From positions 1-44,198 of the forward strand of contig CANQOB010000012.1 of NCBI GenBank assembly GCA_947625385.1: a stretch of 44,198 nucleotides of DNA, read 5' to 3'. The notes beneath the pieces were generated by a model. It was not told the origin of the DNA, searched no databases, and saw nothing but the letters and a program-made list of their open reading frames with translations. The position numbers and the translations under genes were made by a program. Every line of letters starts with the position of its first letter. The first letter of the stretch is position 1. Shown in pieces: positions 31,986-40,002 of this stretch. Source of the DNA: an uncultured Clostridia bacterium. GTDB lineage: Bacteria > Bacillota > Clostridia > Christensenellales > Borkfalkiaceae.

Positions 31986-32966
31986 CTAAGAGAAAAATAT
32001 TTTCGCAATGGCGGCAGAGAGCGCGCCCGAAGCCTTGTAGAGCCCGCTCCGCGTATCCGCGAGCAGCGCATAGAGGTCGAGATAGTACGTTTGTACGCGT
32101 TCCGCCCCCAAACGGGAGAGCGCTTCGCGGTTCTTTTTGACGGCATAGGGTTTGACCCCGAGCACGGCGGCGACCTCCGCATCCGTGCCCTTCATCCCTC
32201 CCGTCTCGGAGAGCGCCCTGAAATGCGACGCAAGCGAGGCGAGCACGGCGTTCTCGTCGTACCCCTTTTCGAGAAGATCGCCCAAGATCTCGAAGAATGC
32301 CTGCGCATTCTTCCGCGACGCCGCCTGCGTCAGTTCATAGATCTTGTATTCGACGTCCTTTGCGACGTATTCCTCCACCGTCTGACGGGAAATGCGCCCA
32401 CCATGTCCGAGGAGAAGGCTCAATTTTTCCGTTTCGAGTTTCAGGCGGGCGGCGTCGAAGTTGCAGTAGCGCACCATGAGCGTTGCGCTCTCGGCGTCGA
32501 TTTCCAAGCCCATGCGCCGCACAAGTCCGAACAGCCAGCGCGAGAGCACGTCCTCCGTCTCCTTGCCGCAGTCGACAAAGACGCCGCCCTTCCGTTTGAG
32601 GTCGGCTCTCTTCCCTGCGCTGCAGTTGACGATGGCAAGCACGGTCGAGGGACAGGGAGAGGCGACATATTCTTTCAGACAGCTCTCCCATTCCCGCTCG
32701 GTGGGATAAAACTCATACACCCGCACGAAGCGCTTGGAATCGAAAAAGGGAAGGGTGCGCAGCTCCGACACAAAGGAGACGAGCGCGTCCCCTTTGAGAG
32801 ATTCCCCCTCGTAGCGCATATCGTTGAGGGCGGGATTGGAGATCTCGCATGCCGCGCGAAGCGCGGCAACGGTCCGTTCGCGAAAATAGGCGTCCTCCCC
32901 CTCGACGAGATAGAAGGGTCTCAGCCCCTCCTCTTTCAGACTTTTTGCGAACTGTACGAATTTCAT
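31986..32966 (-). CDS. holA: DNA polymerase III delta subunit
   Basis: A 326-residue clamp-loader subunit that opens the sliding clamp. It begins MKFVQFAKSLKEEGLRPFYLVEGEDAYF, the usual start with the YLVEGED signature, and has the AAA+-like N-terminal fold without a functional Walker A, then helical domains (for example LKLETEKLSLL, then VEYKIYELTQAASRKN). The ATG overlaps the comEC stop codon (ATGA, 32963-32966), the standard comEC-holA arrangement in Firmicutes. It is followed by the cdaA promoter rather than by rpsT. Confidence 0.94.
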   Translation of the reverse strand: MKFVQFAKSLKEEGLRPFYLVEGEDAYFRERTVAALRAACEISNPALNDMRYEGESLKGDALVSFVSELRTLPFFDSKRFVRVYEFYPTEREWESCLKEYVASPCPSTVLAIVNCSAGKRADLKRKGGVFVDCGKETEDVLSRWLFGLVRRMGLEIDAESATLMVRYCNFDAARLKLETEKLSLLLGHGGRISRQTVEEYVAKDVEYKIYELTQAASRKNAQAFFEILGDLLEKGYDENAVLASLASHFRALSETGGMKGTDAEVAAVLGVKPYAVKKNREALSRLGAERVQTYYLDLYALLADTRSGLYKASGALSAAIAKIFFS

Positions 32967-34948
32967 AACACCTTGATTATACCATTTTCAAAGAAAAATA
33001 TCAAGCCCCCGCACCCCGAATGTACGAAGAAATCGGCGCCGAGCGCCGTGCCTCCCGAAAAATCCACTTCGATGAGAACGTCCTCCCCGCCGACGAAGAG
33101 TTTTTGGCGGGAGACAAACGTGAACGTCAGACCGCCTACTTCGGCACTCTCGCCGAACTCGATGTTCACATCCCGGAGCCCCGTGGCGATCTCGTCTTTT
33201 GCATAGACGGTCTCCGCGTCTAAAAAGGCTGCGCGGTTGATGCCTAAGAGCTCGTTCTCCCCCGTGACGAACACCGCATCGAGCTTGCCCGCATACCGCT
33301 TGGAGAGAAATTCGCGGCAATCTTCGAGGGAGATGCCGTCGTCGATGACGAGCACGTGCGCCGAGGGCGTCTGCACCAGCGCGGCGCAGCCCGAATGCCC
33401 CGTAAATACGACCACTTTCCCGCCGGTAAAGACGACGTTTTCCGCGACCGCCGCCAAGGTGAACAGGACGGCGAGAAGCGCCGCGAGAATGCTCCGAGGA
33501 GCCGCCCGCAGCCGAATCTTTTCGGACAGGAGAACGCTTCCCGTCAGCCAAACCGCGCTCCCCGCGCCGAGAGAAAAGCCCGTGACGACCGCCGTAAACT
33601 CCGCCGCCGAGAGAATGAGCAAAAAGAGGGACAGCAGCCCCTTCGGCAGCGCGAGGAAGAACACCGCGGCGGGCGGGATACAGAGCGCAAAGAGAGAAAA
33701 CAGGAGCACGACGAGAAAGAATACGGGCAGCAGCGGGATGAACACGAGGTTGAGCAAAAATCCCCACAGGGAAAAGTACCCGAACGTGTCGAGCAGAATG
33801 GGCAGCGTGAAGAGCTGGACGGAGAGATTCGCCGAGAGATACTTTGCCAAAAAGGCGGGGAATTTCGGGATTCTTCCGAAGAGCCGCGAAAGGCTCCCCG
33901 AAAAGAGCGCGAGACCCACGCAGGCGCCGAACGAAAGGCGGAAGCCCGCGGAGAGAAAATCCGCGGGAAACAGCAAGAGCACGACGATCGCCGCAAGAGA
34001 GATGGATTGTAAAAAGTCGTATTTTCTGCCGAAGGCGCGGTACAGCCCCATCACGGCGCACATGACGACGGCGCGCACGGAGGAGATCGTAAACCCGCAG
34101 AATGCGCAATAGACCGCCGCGAGCGCAACGGACGGCAAAACGGCATACTTTTTGAGGGGACGGAACACAAGCATGGCGGCGCCGAACAGAATCCCGATAT
34201 GCAATCCCGACACGGCGAAGATATGCGCGATTCCGCCGGTGCGCACCTCATCCGTCAGCCCCTCGTCCATGTTTCGGGAACTGCCCGTGAGCAGCGCAAA
34301 CGCGACCTCCGCCTCGGTGCCGCCCATGTTTTCGTCGAGACAGTCGAAAAGCGCGGTTTTGAGCCGCAACAGGGCGTTCCCGCTCTCGGCGATCTTCTCG
34401 TACCCCACAGAGGAACACTCGTAACGGATATCGTTGTAAAACAGATATTCCTGCGACCTGTTCCCGAAATCGGGCAGCCCGTTTCTGCTCAAACTGTTCT
34501 CAAACGCAACGACGTCCCCCGCCCGCGCGTTTTCACCCGCGATCATGACCGTAAGCTTTCCGCCGACGGGCACACCATCGAAATACAGGTCGCCGAGGGT
34601 CGCATAGACGCTGCCGTTTTCGATGGAAAAGCTCTCAACGGTTCCTATCACGGCGTACTCCCCTCTTGCGGGACCCGAGAGATAATGGCGGGTGTAGACG
34701 TGCGCGGCGAGCGCGCCGGCGCCGCCGAACAGGACGAGAGCAAGCAAAATGGCGGCAATGCGCTTCCATGAGAGCGGAAAGACGGCGCAGGCGAGAAAAG
34801 CCGTCAAAAAAAGAAAATCCGAGGGTTTCAGTCCCCCGAGACGCACGCGGAAATAGAGAAAGACGCCGAAAAGAAGTCCCAGGGCACAGAATACGAGCGG
34901 GCGGAAATTGACGCGGGGAAGCTCAGTTTTTTCGCCGTGTTTCGCCAT
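32963..34948 (-). CDS. comEC: ComEC/Rec2 DNA-uptake channel with degenerate C-terminal domain
   Basis: A 661-residue polytopic membrane protein. An N-terminal ComEC OB-like domain (about 75-190) is followed by the Competence domain of about 10 membrane helices (about 225-500; HIFAVSGLHIGILFGAAML and SSVRAVVMCAVMGLYRAFGRK are typical). The C-terminal metallo-beta-lactamase-like domain (about 505-661) is recognisable by GHSGCAALVQTP and VLVIDDG but is eroded: where active ComEC has an HxHxDH zinc motif, this protein reads VFVTGENELLG (about 559-569). The nuclease thought to degrade the second strand is therefore probably inactive. Whether DNA uptake is retained is unknown. It starts from a TTGACA promoter (34976-35004) and is coupled to holA. 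Confidence 0.92.
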   Translation of the reverse strand: MAKHGEKTELPRVNFRPLVFCALGLLFGVFLYFRVRLGGLKPSDFLFLTAFLACAVFPLSWKRIAAILLALVLFGGAGALAAHVYTRHYLSGPARGEYAVIGTVESFSIENGSVYATLGDLYFDGVPVGGKLTVMIAGENARAGDVVAFENSLSRNGLPDFGNRSQEYLFYNDIRYECSSVGYEKIAESGNALLRLKTALFDCLDENMGGTEAEVAFALLTGSSRNMDEGLTDEVRTGGIAHIFAVSGLHIGILFGAAMLVFRPLKKYAVLPSVALAAVYCAFCGFTISSVRAVVMCAVMGLYRAFGRKYDFLQSISLAAIVVLLLFPADFLSAGFRLSFGACVGLALFSGSLSRLFGRIPKFPAFLAKYLSANLSVQLFTLPILLDTFGYFSLWGFLLNLVFIPLLPVFFLVVLLFSLFALCIPPAAVFFLALPKGLLSLFLLILSAAEFTAVVTGFSLGAGSAVWLTGSVLLSEKIRLRAAPRSILAALLAVLFTLAAVAENVVFTGGKVVVFTGHSGCAALVQTPSAHVLVIDDGISLEDCREFLSKRYAGKLDAVFVTGENELLGINRAAFLDAETVYAKDEIATGLRDVNIEFGESAEVGGLTFTFVSRQKLFVGGEDVLIEVDFSGGTALGADFFVHSGCGGLIFFFENGIIKVL

Positions 34949-34975
34949 TTTTCGACCTCTGTTGCGGTTTTTATC

Positions 34976-35004
34976 AATGTATCACCTTTTCGGAAGGATG
35001 TCAA
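34976..35004 (-). promoter_or_regulatory. Promoter of comEC-holA
   Basis: On the minus strand, perfect -35 TTGACA (34999-35004), 17-bp spacer, -10 TACATT (34976-34981), 27 bp before the ATG. Confidence 0.75.
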
Positions 35005-35028
35005 GAGATTTTTGGAAAGTTTTCGGCG

Positions 35029-35072
35029 CAAAAGTAAGTCCCCGCGGAAAAATCCGCGGAGACTTACTTTTT
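35029..35072. terminator. Terminator of the second GH3 operon, bidirectional
   Basis: A long stem, AAAGTAAGTC..CCGCGGA with TCCGCGG..GACTTACTTT, closes with A/T tracts on both sides, 20 bp after the GH3 stop codon on the minus strand. Confidence 0.9.
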
Positions 35073-35091
35073 ATTTGGGAGGAAGTATGAA

Positions 35092-38073
35092 CTATTTCTT
35101 CTTCTTGCGGCGGAACGCAATGAACAGGAAGTAGCCGCAGGCTGCGAGCGCAAGGACTTCCAAGACGATCATGGTGGGGAGCCACCAATTCGTCCCCGGA
35201 ATGATCTTCAAGTCGGTGATCGTGTAGTTCGGATTGTACGTCTTGGCACGGTAGTAGCTGTTGCAGATCGCGAAGAGGATATTCTTCGTCGATTTGCGTG
35301 CAAGATACATATCCACGACGTTGTCATCGCTGAGATCGTTGCGGTTGATGGCATCGTACCCGAACCGAATGTCGTTCCCGGCGCGGATGAGGCTTGCGGA
35401 CGTTCTCGACGGGCTTGCGACCATAGCATCGGTCAGAAGGGAACCGTGGAAACCCCACTCATCGCGCAGAAGTTGCGTGTTGAGCGCGTTGGAGTACGCG
35501 CAGCGCACGCCGCCGACGTTGGCGAAGGAGGTCATCATGAAATTGATTTGGGACTCCTTCACGCAGATCTCAAAGGGTTTGACGTAGTTTTCGCGCAAGT
35601 TCTGTTCGGTCAGCCATGTGTTGTAATCTCTTGCATTGAGTCCGGGCTGGGAGAGCGCGAAGTGCTTGACGACGCAGGACACCCCCTGCGAAAGCATGCC
35701 GTAGGCGACCTTGGCGCCGATCATGCCCGAGAGATACGGATCCTCCGAGAGCTGCTCGAAATTTCTGCCGTTGTAGCTGTGGCGGTGCAAGTCGATTGCG
35801 CAGGAATATCCGTATTGCTTTCCCTGTGCCACGTACTCCGTGCCCAGTGCAACGCCCTTCTGACGGTTGAGATCCGTGTTCCACGTCTGCGCGCACATCA
35901 CCGACGCGGGGAAGCCCGTGCACCAGTCGTCCTTTGCGGACGTCACGGAGAAGCTGTTGATTCCCTGCGGACCGTCACCGCCGAGCCACTGCATCTTGGC
36001 GATCGACGCGACCTCGGGGCAATAACTTCCGTTGCGGCAGATGAGGTCTTTCATGTCGTACTTGCTCATCTGGTCGAGAATCTCATCCCATTCGGGCGCA
36101 TCGTAATCTGCACCGATCTTCATCATGAGCTCTTCGTTCGCCACGAGCTTTTTGCCAGAAGTCCGTTTGAGGTCATCCAAGCTCGGTCTGCTGCCGTCCT
36201 CCAAGGTATAGAGCATGTGGTCGGTCGCCGTGCTGTCGAAGGTCGGCATCTCGGCTTCGGGGAAATATACGGAGTCGTCGATATAATCCGCACCGTTGAC
36301 CGTGAGGTCATAACCGACGTTTCGCGGCGTCGCACCCGTGGGGAAGGTTCCCTCGAAGTCGGCGCGGGAAAGGTAGGTAATAGGCGTATTGCCCTCCCGG
36401 CTGCCGTCGATAGGGGTTTCCGCCTCGGCGGTCGAACCCGTGAAGCGGTTTTCGATCGTGCCGCCCGAATAGGGATCCGTCGTCCACTGGAAGCCGCCCG
36501 AAGGAAGGTCAAAGGTGAAATCGGCGCTCTCGCAGTCCGCAGTGGTATGCGCATCGTGGCGCAGAAGGATGTGATACGTTCCTCCGTCGAGCTCCCAAAC
36601 CGCCTTGCCGTTCGCGTTCTTGTCATAGCAGTCGTAAGAGGAAACGCCGTACAAATCAAAGGTGAGCGTGAGGGTCTGCGAGTTGGGATGGTCGTCATCC
36701 GCCTGCGACGCGGGATAGAGCGTGTCCGTCTTGCCGAACGCCGCAAGGGCAACGTAGGGCTTTTCGATGCCGCCCTTGATGTAGGGAGGATTGACGTACA
36801 GCTGTACGACCTCTTTGCCCGCGACAGTGCCCGTATTGGTGACTTTGACGCGCACCGTCACCTCCGTATCTTTCTCGTCGAGCGTGCTGCCCGCGAGAAG
36901 GATAGTTTCCTCGGCATTCCCCACTTTCTTCGTGATTTGCTCCACCTCCCAATCGAAGGTGGTATACGTCTGCCCGTAGCCGAAGGGGCGCCATACGACC
37001 CGGTCGTAGCTTGTCCCCGTCTTGGTGAAGTAGCCCTCCGCGTCTGCGGTCTCGTACCACTTATAGCCGACGTAGATATCTTCCTGGTAGGTGATCTGTT
37101 TGCCCTTTGAAGTGTTCACAAAGGCGTTTGCGCGGGTGGGGTCGGCTTGCGTATCGAATACCATTGTATCCGTCATGTGTCCCGAGGGATTGGTTTTGCC
37201 CGAGAGAATCGTCCCGATCGCCCTTGCAGCGTACTGCCCGGTGTAGGGGCAATAGAGCACGGCGTCCACTTTGTCGTTCGCGAGGATACCGGGTTCCATG
37301 GTGTTGCCCGAGTTGAGGACGACGACCGTCTTTTGGAAGTTCTCCGCGCACCAGTCGATCATTGCCTCTTCGCGTTCGGAGATCTGCAAGAAATTCCTGC
37401 CGTCTCGCTCATCGTCCCTCCACTCGTAGAGCCACGGCCACTGATAGCTCGCGTAAAGACCGTCGGCTGCGTGCGCAGCATCGTTGATGTTCTCACCCGT
37501 GTAGCGGGTGATGAAGATGACGGCAACGTCCGACCACGCCTTGGCATAGTTCAAGTATTTGCTCTGCGCCGAGGAGGAACTCCACCAATCTACTGCGGGG
37601 TTTTCGCCCTTCTCGGTAAAGTAGCCGTGCAGACTCTCGTTTACGGTGAAGCCCGCTTCGGTGAGCGCTTGCTTGGGATAGACGACGTTCTCTTTATAGA
37701 CGGTGATCGAGCCGCTCCCTGCGCCCCAGCTCGCGAACCCGTTCAAGTCGAGATCGGTCGAACCGACGCCGAGGAGGTTGACGCGCTGCTCCATTTCCTT
37801 CTTCTGATTGAGCGGAAGCGCGTTGTTCTCGTTTTTGAGGAGCACGATTCCCTCTTCGCCGATCTCTTCCGAGACGTCCTGCGAAGCCGCGTTGATCTCC
37901 TCCATTTGGGTCGTATCGTAGACGTTCGTGGGGGGTGAAAGGAAGTTCGTCACCTCGCCTTCATACTTGTAGATATAGTAGTCCCCTACGATGAGTCCCG
38001 TCAGGACCACCGCCGTTACGGAAACGGCGGCGATCCGCATGGCGATCTTTTTGAGATTTTTCTTTTCTTCCAC
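35092..38073 (-). CDS. GH3-family glycoside hydrolase, domain-permuted, membrane-anchored at both ends (cassette 2)
   Basis: A 993-residue paralogue of the enzyme at 923-3952, with the same inverted order. A GH3 C-terminal-type domain comes first (about 60-370; EEGIVLLKNENNALPL), then an Fn3-like domain (VTNTGTVAGKEVVQLYV), and the TIM barrel last (about 680-940). Membrane helices are at about 10-33 and 964-986, with the basic end RRKKKK keeping the C-terminus inside. The KH pair is Lys803-His804 (KHFALS) and the probable nucleophile Asp882 in GSLLTDAM, where the family usually has SDW. The start is a GTG at 38073 with a GAGG site upstream, not an ATG. It follows the CBM lipoprotein gene by 19 bp. 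A beta-glycosidase role is likely; the substrate is not known. Unlike copy 1 there is no small membrane-protein gene behind it. Confidence 0.9.
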   Translation of the reverse strand: MEEKKNLKKIAMRIAAVSVTAVVLTGLIVGDYYIYKYEGEVTNFLSPPTNVYDTTQMEEINAASQDVSEEIGEEGIVLLKNENNALPLNQKKEMEQRVNLLGVGSTDLDLNGFASWGAGSGSITVYKENVVYPKQALTEAGFTVNESLHGYFTEKGENPAVDWWSSSSAQSKYLNYAKAWSDVAVIFITRYTGENINDAAHAADGLYASYQWPWLYEWRDDERDGRNFLQISEREEAMIDWCAENFQKTVVVLNSGNTMEPGILANDKVDAVLYCPYTGQYAARAIGTILSGKTNPSGHMTDTMVFDTQADPTRANAFVNTSKGKQITYQEDIYVGYKWYETADAEGYFTKTGTSYDRVVWRPFGYGQTYTTFDWEVEQITKKVGNAEETILLAGSTLDEKDTEVTVRVKVTNTGTVAGKEVVQLYVNPPYIKGGIEKPYVALAAFGKTDTLYPASQADDDHPNSQTLTLTFDLYGVSSYDCYDKNANGKAVWELDGGTYHILLRHDAHTTADCESADFTFDLPSGGFQWTTDPYSGGTIENRFTGSTAEAETPIDGSREGNTPITYLSRADFEGTFPTGATPRNVGYDLTVNGADYIDDSVYFPEAEMPTFDSTATDHMLYTLEDGSRPSLDDLKRTSGKKLVANEELMMKIGADYDAPEWDEILDQMSKYDMKDLICRNGSYCPEVASIAKMQWLGGDGPQGINSFSVTSAKDDWCTGFPASVMCAQTWNTDLNRQKGVALGTEYVAQGKQYGYSCAIDLHRHSYNGRNFEQLSEDPYLSGMIGAKVAYGMLSQGVSCVVKHFALSQPGLNARDYNTWLTEQNLRENYVKPFEICVKESQINFMMTSFANVGGVRCAYSNALNTQLLRDEWGFHGSLLTDAMVASPSRTSASLIRAGNDIRFGYDAINRNDLSDDNVVDMYLARKSTKNILFAICNSYYRAKTYNPNYTITDLKIIPGTNWWLPTMIVLEVLALAACGYFLFIAFRRKKKK

Positions 38074-38092
38074 TTTGCTACCTCACCTTCCG

Positions 38093-39850
38093 TCAATCGT
38101 CCGCGGCTTCGGTGATGACGAGTTTGAACTGCGCCGTACCGACCTCGCTACCGTCCTTCTTGGTGATCGTGACGGTGACGGTCTGCTCGCCGACATGGTC
38201 GTAATCGATCTCGGAGAGCCACTTGGTGCAGACGGGGACATTCGTACCGTCGGCAAGCACCATATAGATGAGGGTGTACTTCAAGGGATATCCGTCGGGC
38301 GTATCGGCGGGGCAAGAGGGATATCCCGCGATGTTTTCGAGCTTCTTGCCCTTTTCGAGATAGAGCACATTCTTATCGTTGTCGAGCTTTGCCCGCGCGC
38401 CCGAGGCGTTGCGGATGTGGAAGAGGGAAACGGTGCCGGTCTGCTGTGCGGCTTCCTCGGTCACGATTTCGAAGGAGTCGACATTGGCGCTCACGCCGCC
38501 GTTCGTCATGCGGAGACGGATGGTGTTCTCGCCCTCTTGCAGCTCGACCTTGCAGATTTCAAAAGTCGTCCACCAGAAGGTGTCCGTCCAGGGACTCCCG
38601 TAAGTGCCGAAGTTGCTCTCGTAGTGCTCGACTTCCGTATATTCCGCGACCTGGTTACCGGGCTGGACTTTGCCCGTGCCCACTGCGGGAACGTACTCGA
38701 AGCCGTCCTCGCCCTCGGGCACGCTGCTCTTCTGTTTGCCGTTGATGTTGATGAGGAATTTGCCATCAAGGTCTTTTTCGGCATTAGTGATACCCGTCGC
38801 ACGGGAACGCAGCACATAGGTGCCCGCCTGCGGCACGGTTACGGTAAATTTGAAGAAGATCCACTTGGTGTAATCGTATATCTTGCCCTTCGAGCCATCG
38901 AGACTCACATAATCCAAATAAGCCAACGAGCCTCTGCCGCTCGCGCCCGTGTTGAGCTTGATAGTTTGGGAAAGAGAACCGTTGGGATAGGTAGATACAA
39001 ACGTGGAAGGCTGAACGTTTGTGCCGCCGACCATGTTTCCCTCTTGACCCTCATACTTTTTCGCCTTCGCCTCATGTTCGGTATCGTATACAGCCGCTGT
39101 CGTGCCCTGAGGTGCGTCATAGATGTAGGCGCAGTCCTCTGCCTCGATATACGCGGGAACGATGAGTTCGCTCGGGTCTTTGACCTCGATATCGAAATGG
39201 TCGGTATAGGTTTGCGTATAGAGAGTATAGTGGACGGTCACCGTGTAAGTCCCCGCCGCCGCGATCGTCACGTTCGTGGGGTCTGCGATCTCGGTGTTTT
39301 CGTCCCCATAGGTGTAGGTGACGTCATCCACGGAGTTGAGAGTCGTCACCACGCCGCCGCTGGTGTAGCGAATCGTGAGCGCGCTCGCAAGATCGAACGC
39401 TTCGTTCATGACATAGTAGTCGGAGAGCGCGGAAGTATCCACCTGAATCTTGGTATCCGCGGGAATTTCCACCGTGATCGGAAGCGTGCAGGTGATCACA
39501 GGGTCGGTATTGGGAATATCGATAACGATATTTTCGACATCCTCGGTGAGCGCCTCGTCCTTGTGCGTCCAATTCTTGAATTCGGTATCAAAAAGCGTCT
39601 TTGTCGTGTTATCGGACATGTTCACTTTCACGATGAGCCCTTTGATATCGAATTTCTCGCCGGGCAAATAGTTTGTTTTCGGTTTCGCGACAAAGGAATC
39701 GAAACCGGTGATCGTCGCCGCGGTCACGGGCGGCGGAGTAGGGTCATCGGATTCGTCCGGTTTCTTGTCGTCTGCGGGAGCGCAGGCGCACAGAACGCAG
39801 GATAAGCTCATGACAAGCGCGAGCAAGATCCCAAAAATTGTCTTTTTCAT
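38093..39850 (-). CDS. Surface lipoprotein with Ig-like domains and a CBM6/35-like module
   Basis: A 585-residue lipoprotein with signal peptide and lipobox (LCAC, lipidated Cys23), then an acidic Pro-rich linker. Two bacterial Ig-like domains follow (about 43-130 and 135-224), then a beta-sandwich carbohydrate-binding module resembling CBM6/CBM35 (about 232-465; starts YIEAEDCAY, ends with VSANVDSFEIV). A further Ig-like domain is at the C-terminus (about 472-581). No catalytic motif is visible, so it probably binds glycans at the cell surface and brings them to the GH3 enzyme encoded 19 bp downstream. It occupies the place the SGNH lipoprotein has in cassette 1. An AAAGGAG site precedes the ATG; the promoter and operator-like repeats are at 39928-39995. 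Confidence 0.85.
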   Translation of the reverse strand: MKKTIFGILLALVMSLSCVLCACAPADDKKPDESDDPTPPPVTAATITGFDSFVAKPKTNYLPGEKFDIKGLIVKVNMSDNTTKTLFDTEFKNWTHKDEALTEDVENIVIDIPNTDPVITCTLPITVEIPADTKIQVDTSALSDYYVMNEAFDLASALTIRYTSGGVVTTLNSVDDVTYTYGDENTEIADPTNVTIAAAGTYTVTVHYTLYTQTYTDHFDIEVKDPSELIVPAYIEAEDCAYIYDAPQGTTAAVYDTEHEAKAKKYEGQEGNMVGGTNVQPSTFVSTYPNGSLSQTIKLNTGASGRGSLAYLDYVSLDGSKGKIYDYTKWIFFKFTVTVPQAGTYVLRSRATGITNAEKDLDGKFLININGKQKSSVPEGEDGFEYVPAVGTGKVQPGNQVAEYTEVEHYESNFGTYGSPWTDTFWWTTFEICKVELQEGENTIRLRMTNGGVSANVDSFEIVTEEAAQQTGTVSLFHIRNASGARAKLDNDKNVLYLEKGKKLENIAGYPSCPADTPDGYPLKYTLIYMVLADGTNVPVCTKWLSEIDYDHVGEQTVTVTITKKDGSEVGTAQFKLVITEAADD

Positions 39851-39927
39851 AACTTTTTCTCCTTTAAGATTATTTTTTGCGGTTTTTCCGCAGGTATTCC
39901 CCGCCGAGGATACTTCCGCATGCTCTC

Positions 39928-39956
39928 AGTATAAAAAAACGCCGAGGACTTTGCAA
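39928..39956 (-). promoter_or_regulatory. Promoter of the CBM lipoprotein-GH3 operon (cassette 2), inside a terminator
   Basis: On the minus strand, -35 TTGCAA (39951-39956), 17-bp spacer, -10 TATACT (39928-39933). The -35 is the loop and the spacer is the distal stem and T run of the kinase-gene terminator. The weak -35 and the adjacent direct repeat suggest an activated promoter. Confidence 0.7.
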
Positions 39957-39970
39957 GACCTTCGGCGTAA
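39933..39970 (-). terminator. Terminator of the cassette 2 regulator-kinase operon
   Basis: ACGCCG/CGGCGT continued by AGG/CCT and CTT/AAG around a GCA loop, then T7 on the minus strand. It lies 32 bp after the kinase stop codon and overlaps the next promoter. Confidence 0.8.
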
Positions 39971-39995
39971 GCGTGAACTTTGAGAGCGTAAGCGT
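39965..39995 (-). promoter_or_regulatory. Putative LytTR operator: 10-bp direct repeat with 21-bp period
   Basis: ACGCTTACGC occurs twice in the same orientation on the minus strand (39986-39995 and 39965-39974) with 11 bp between, start-to-start 21 bp. The proximal copy ends 8 bp before the -35 of the lipoprotein-GH3 promoter, and the distal copy is just past the kinase stop codon. Geometry matches the repeat in cassette 1, while the sequence differs. The LytTR regulator at 41348-42067 is the natural candidate to bind it. Confidence 0.7.
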
Positions 39996-40002
39996 CGTGT
40001 TT

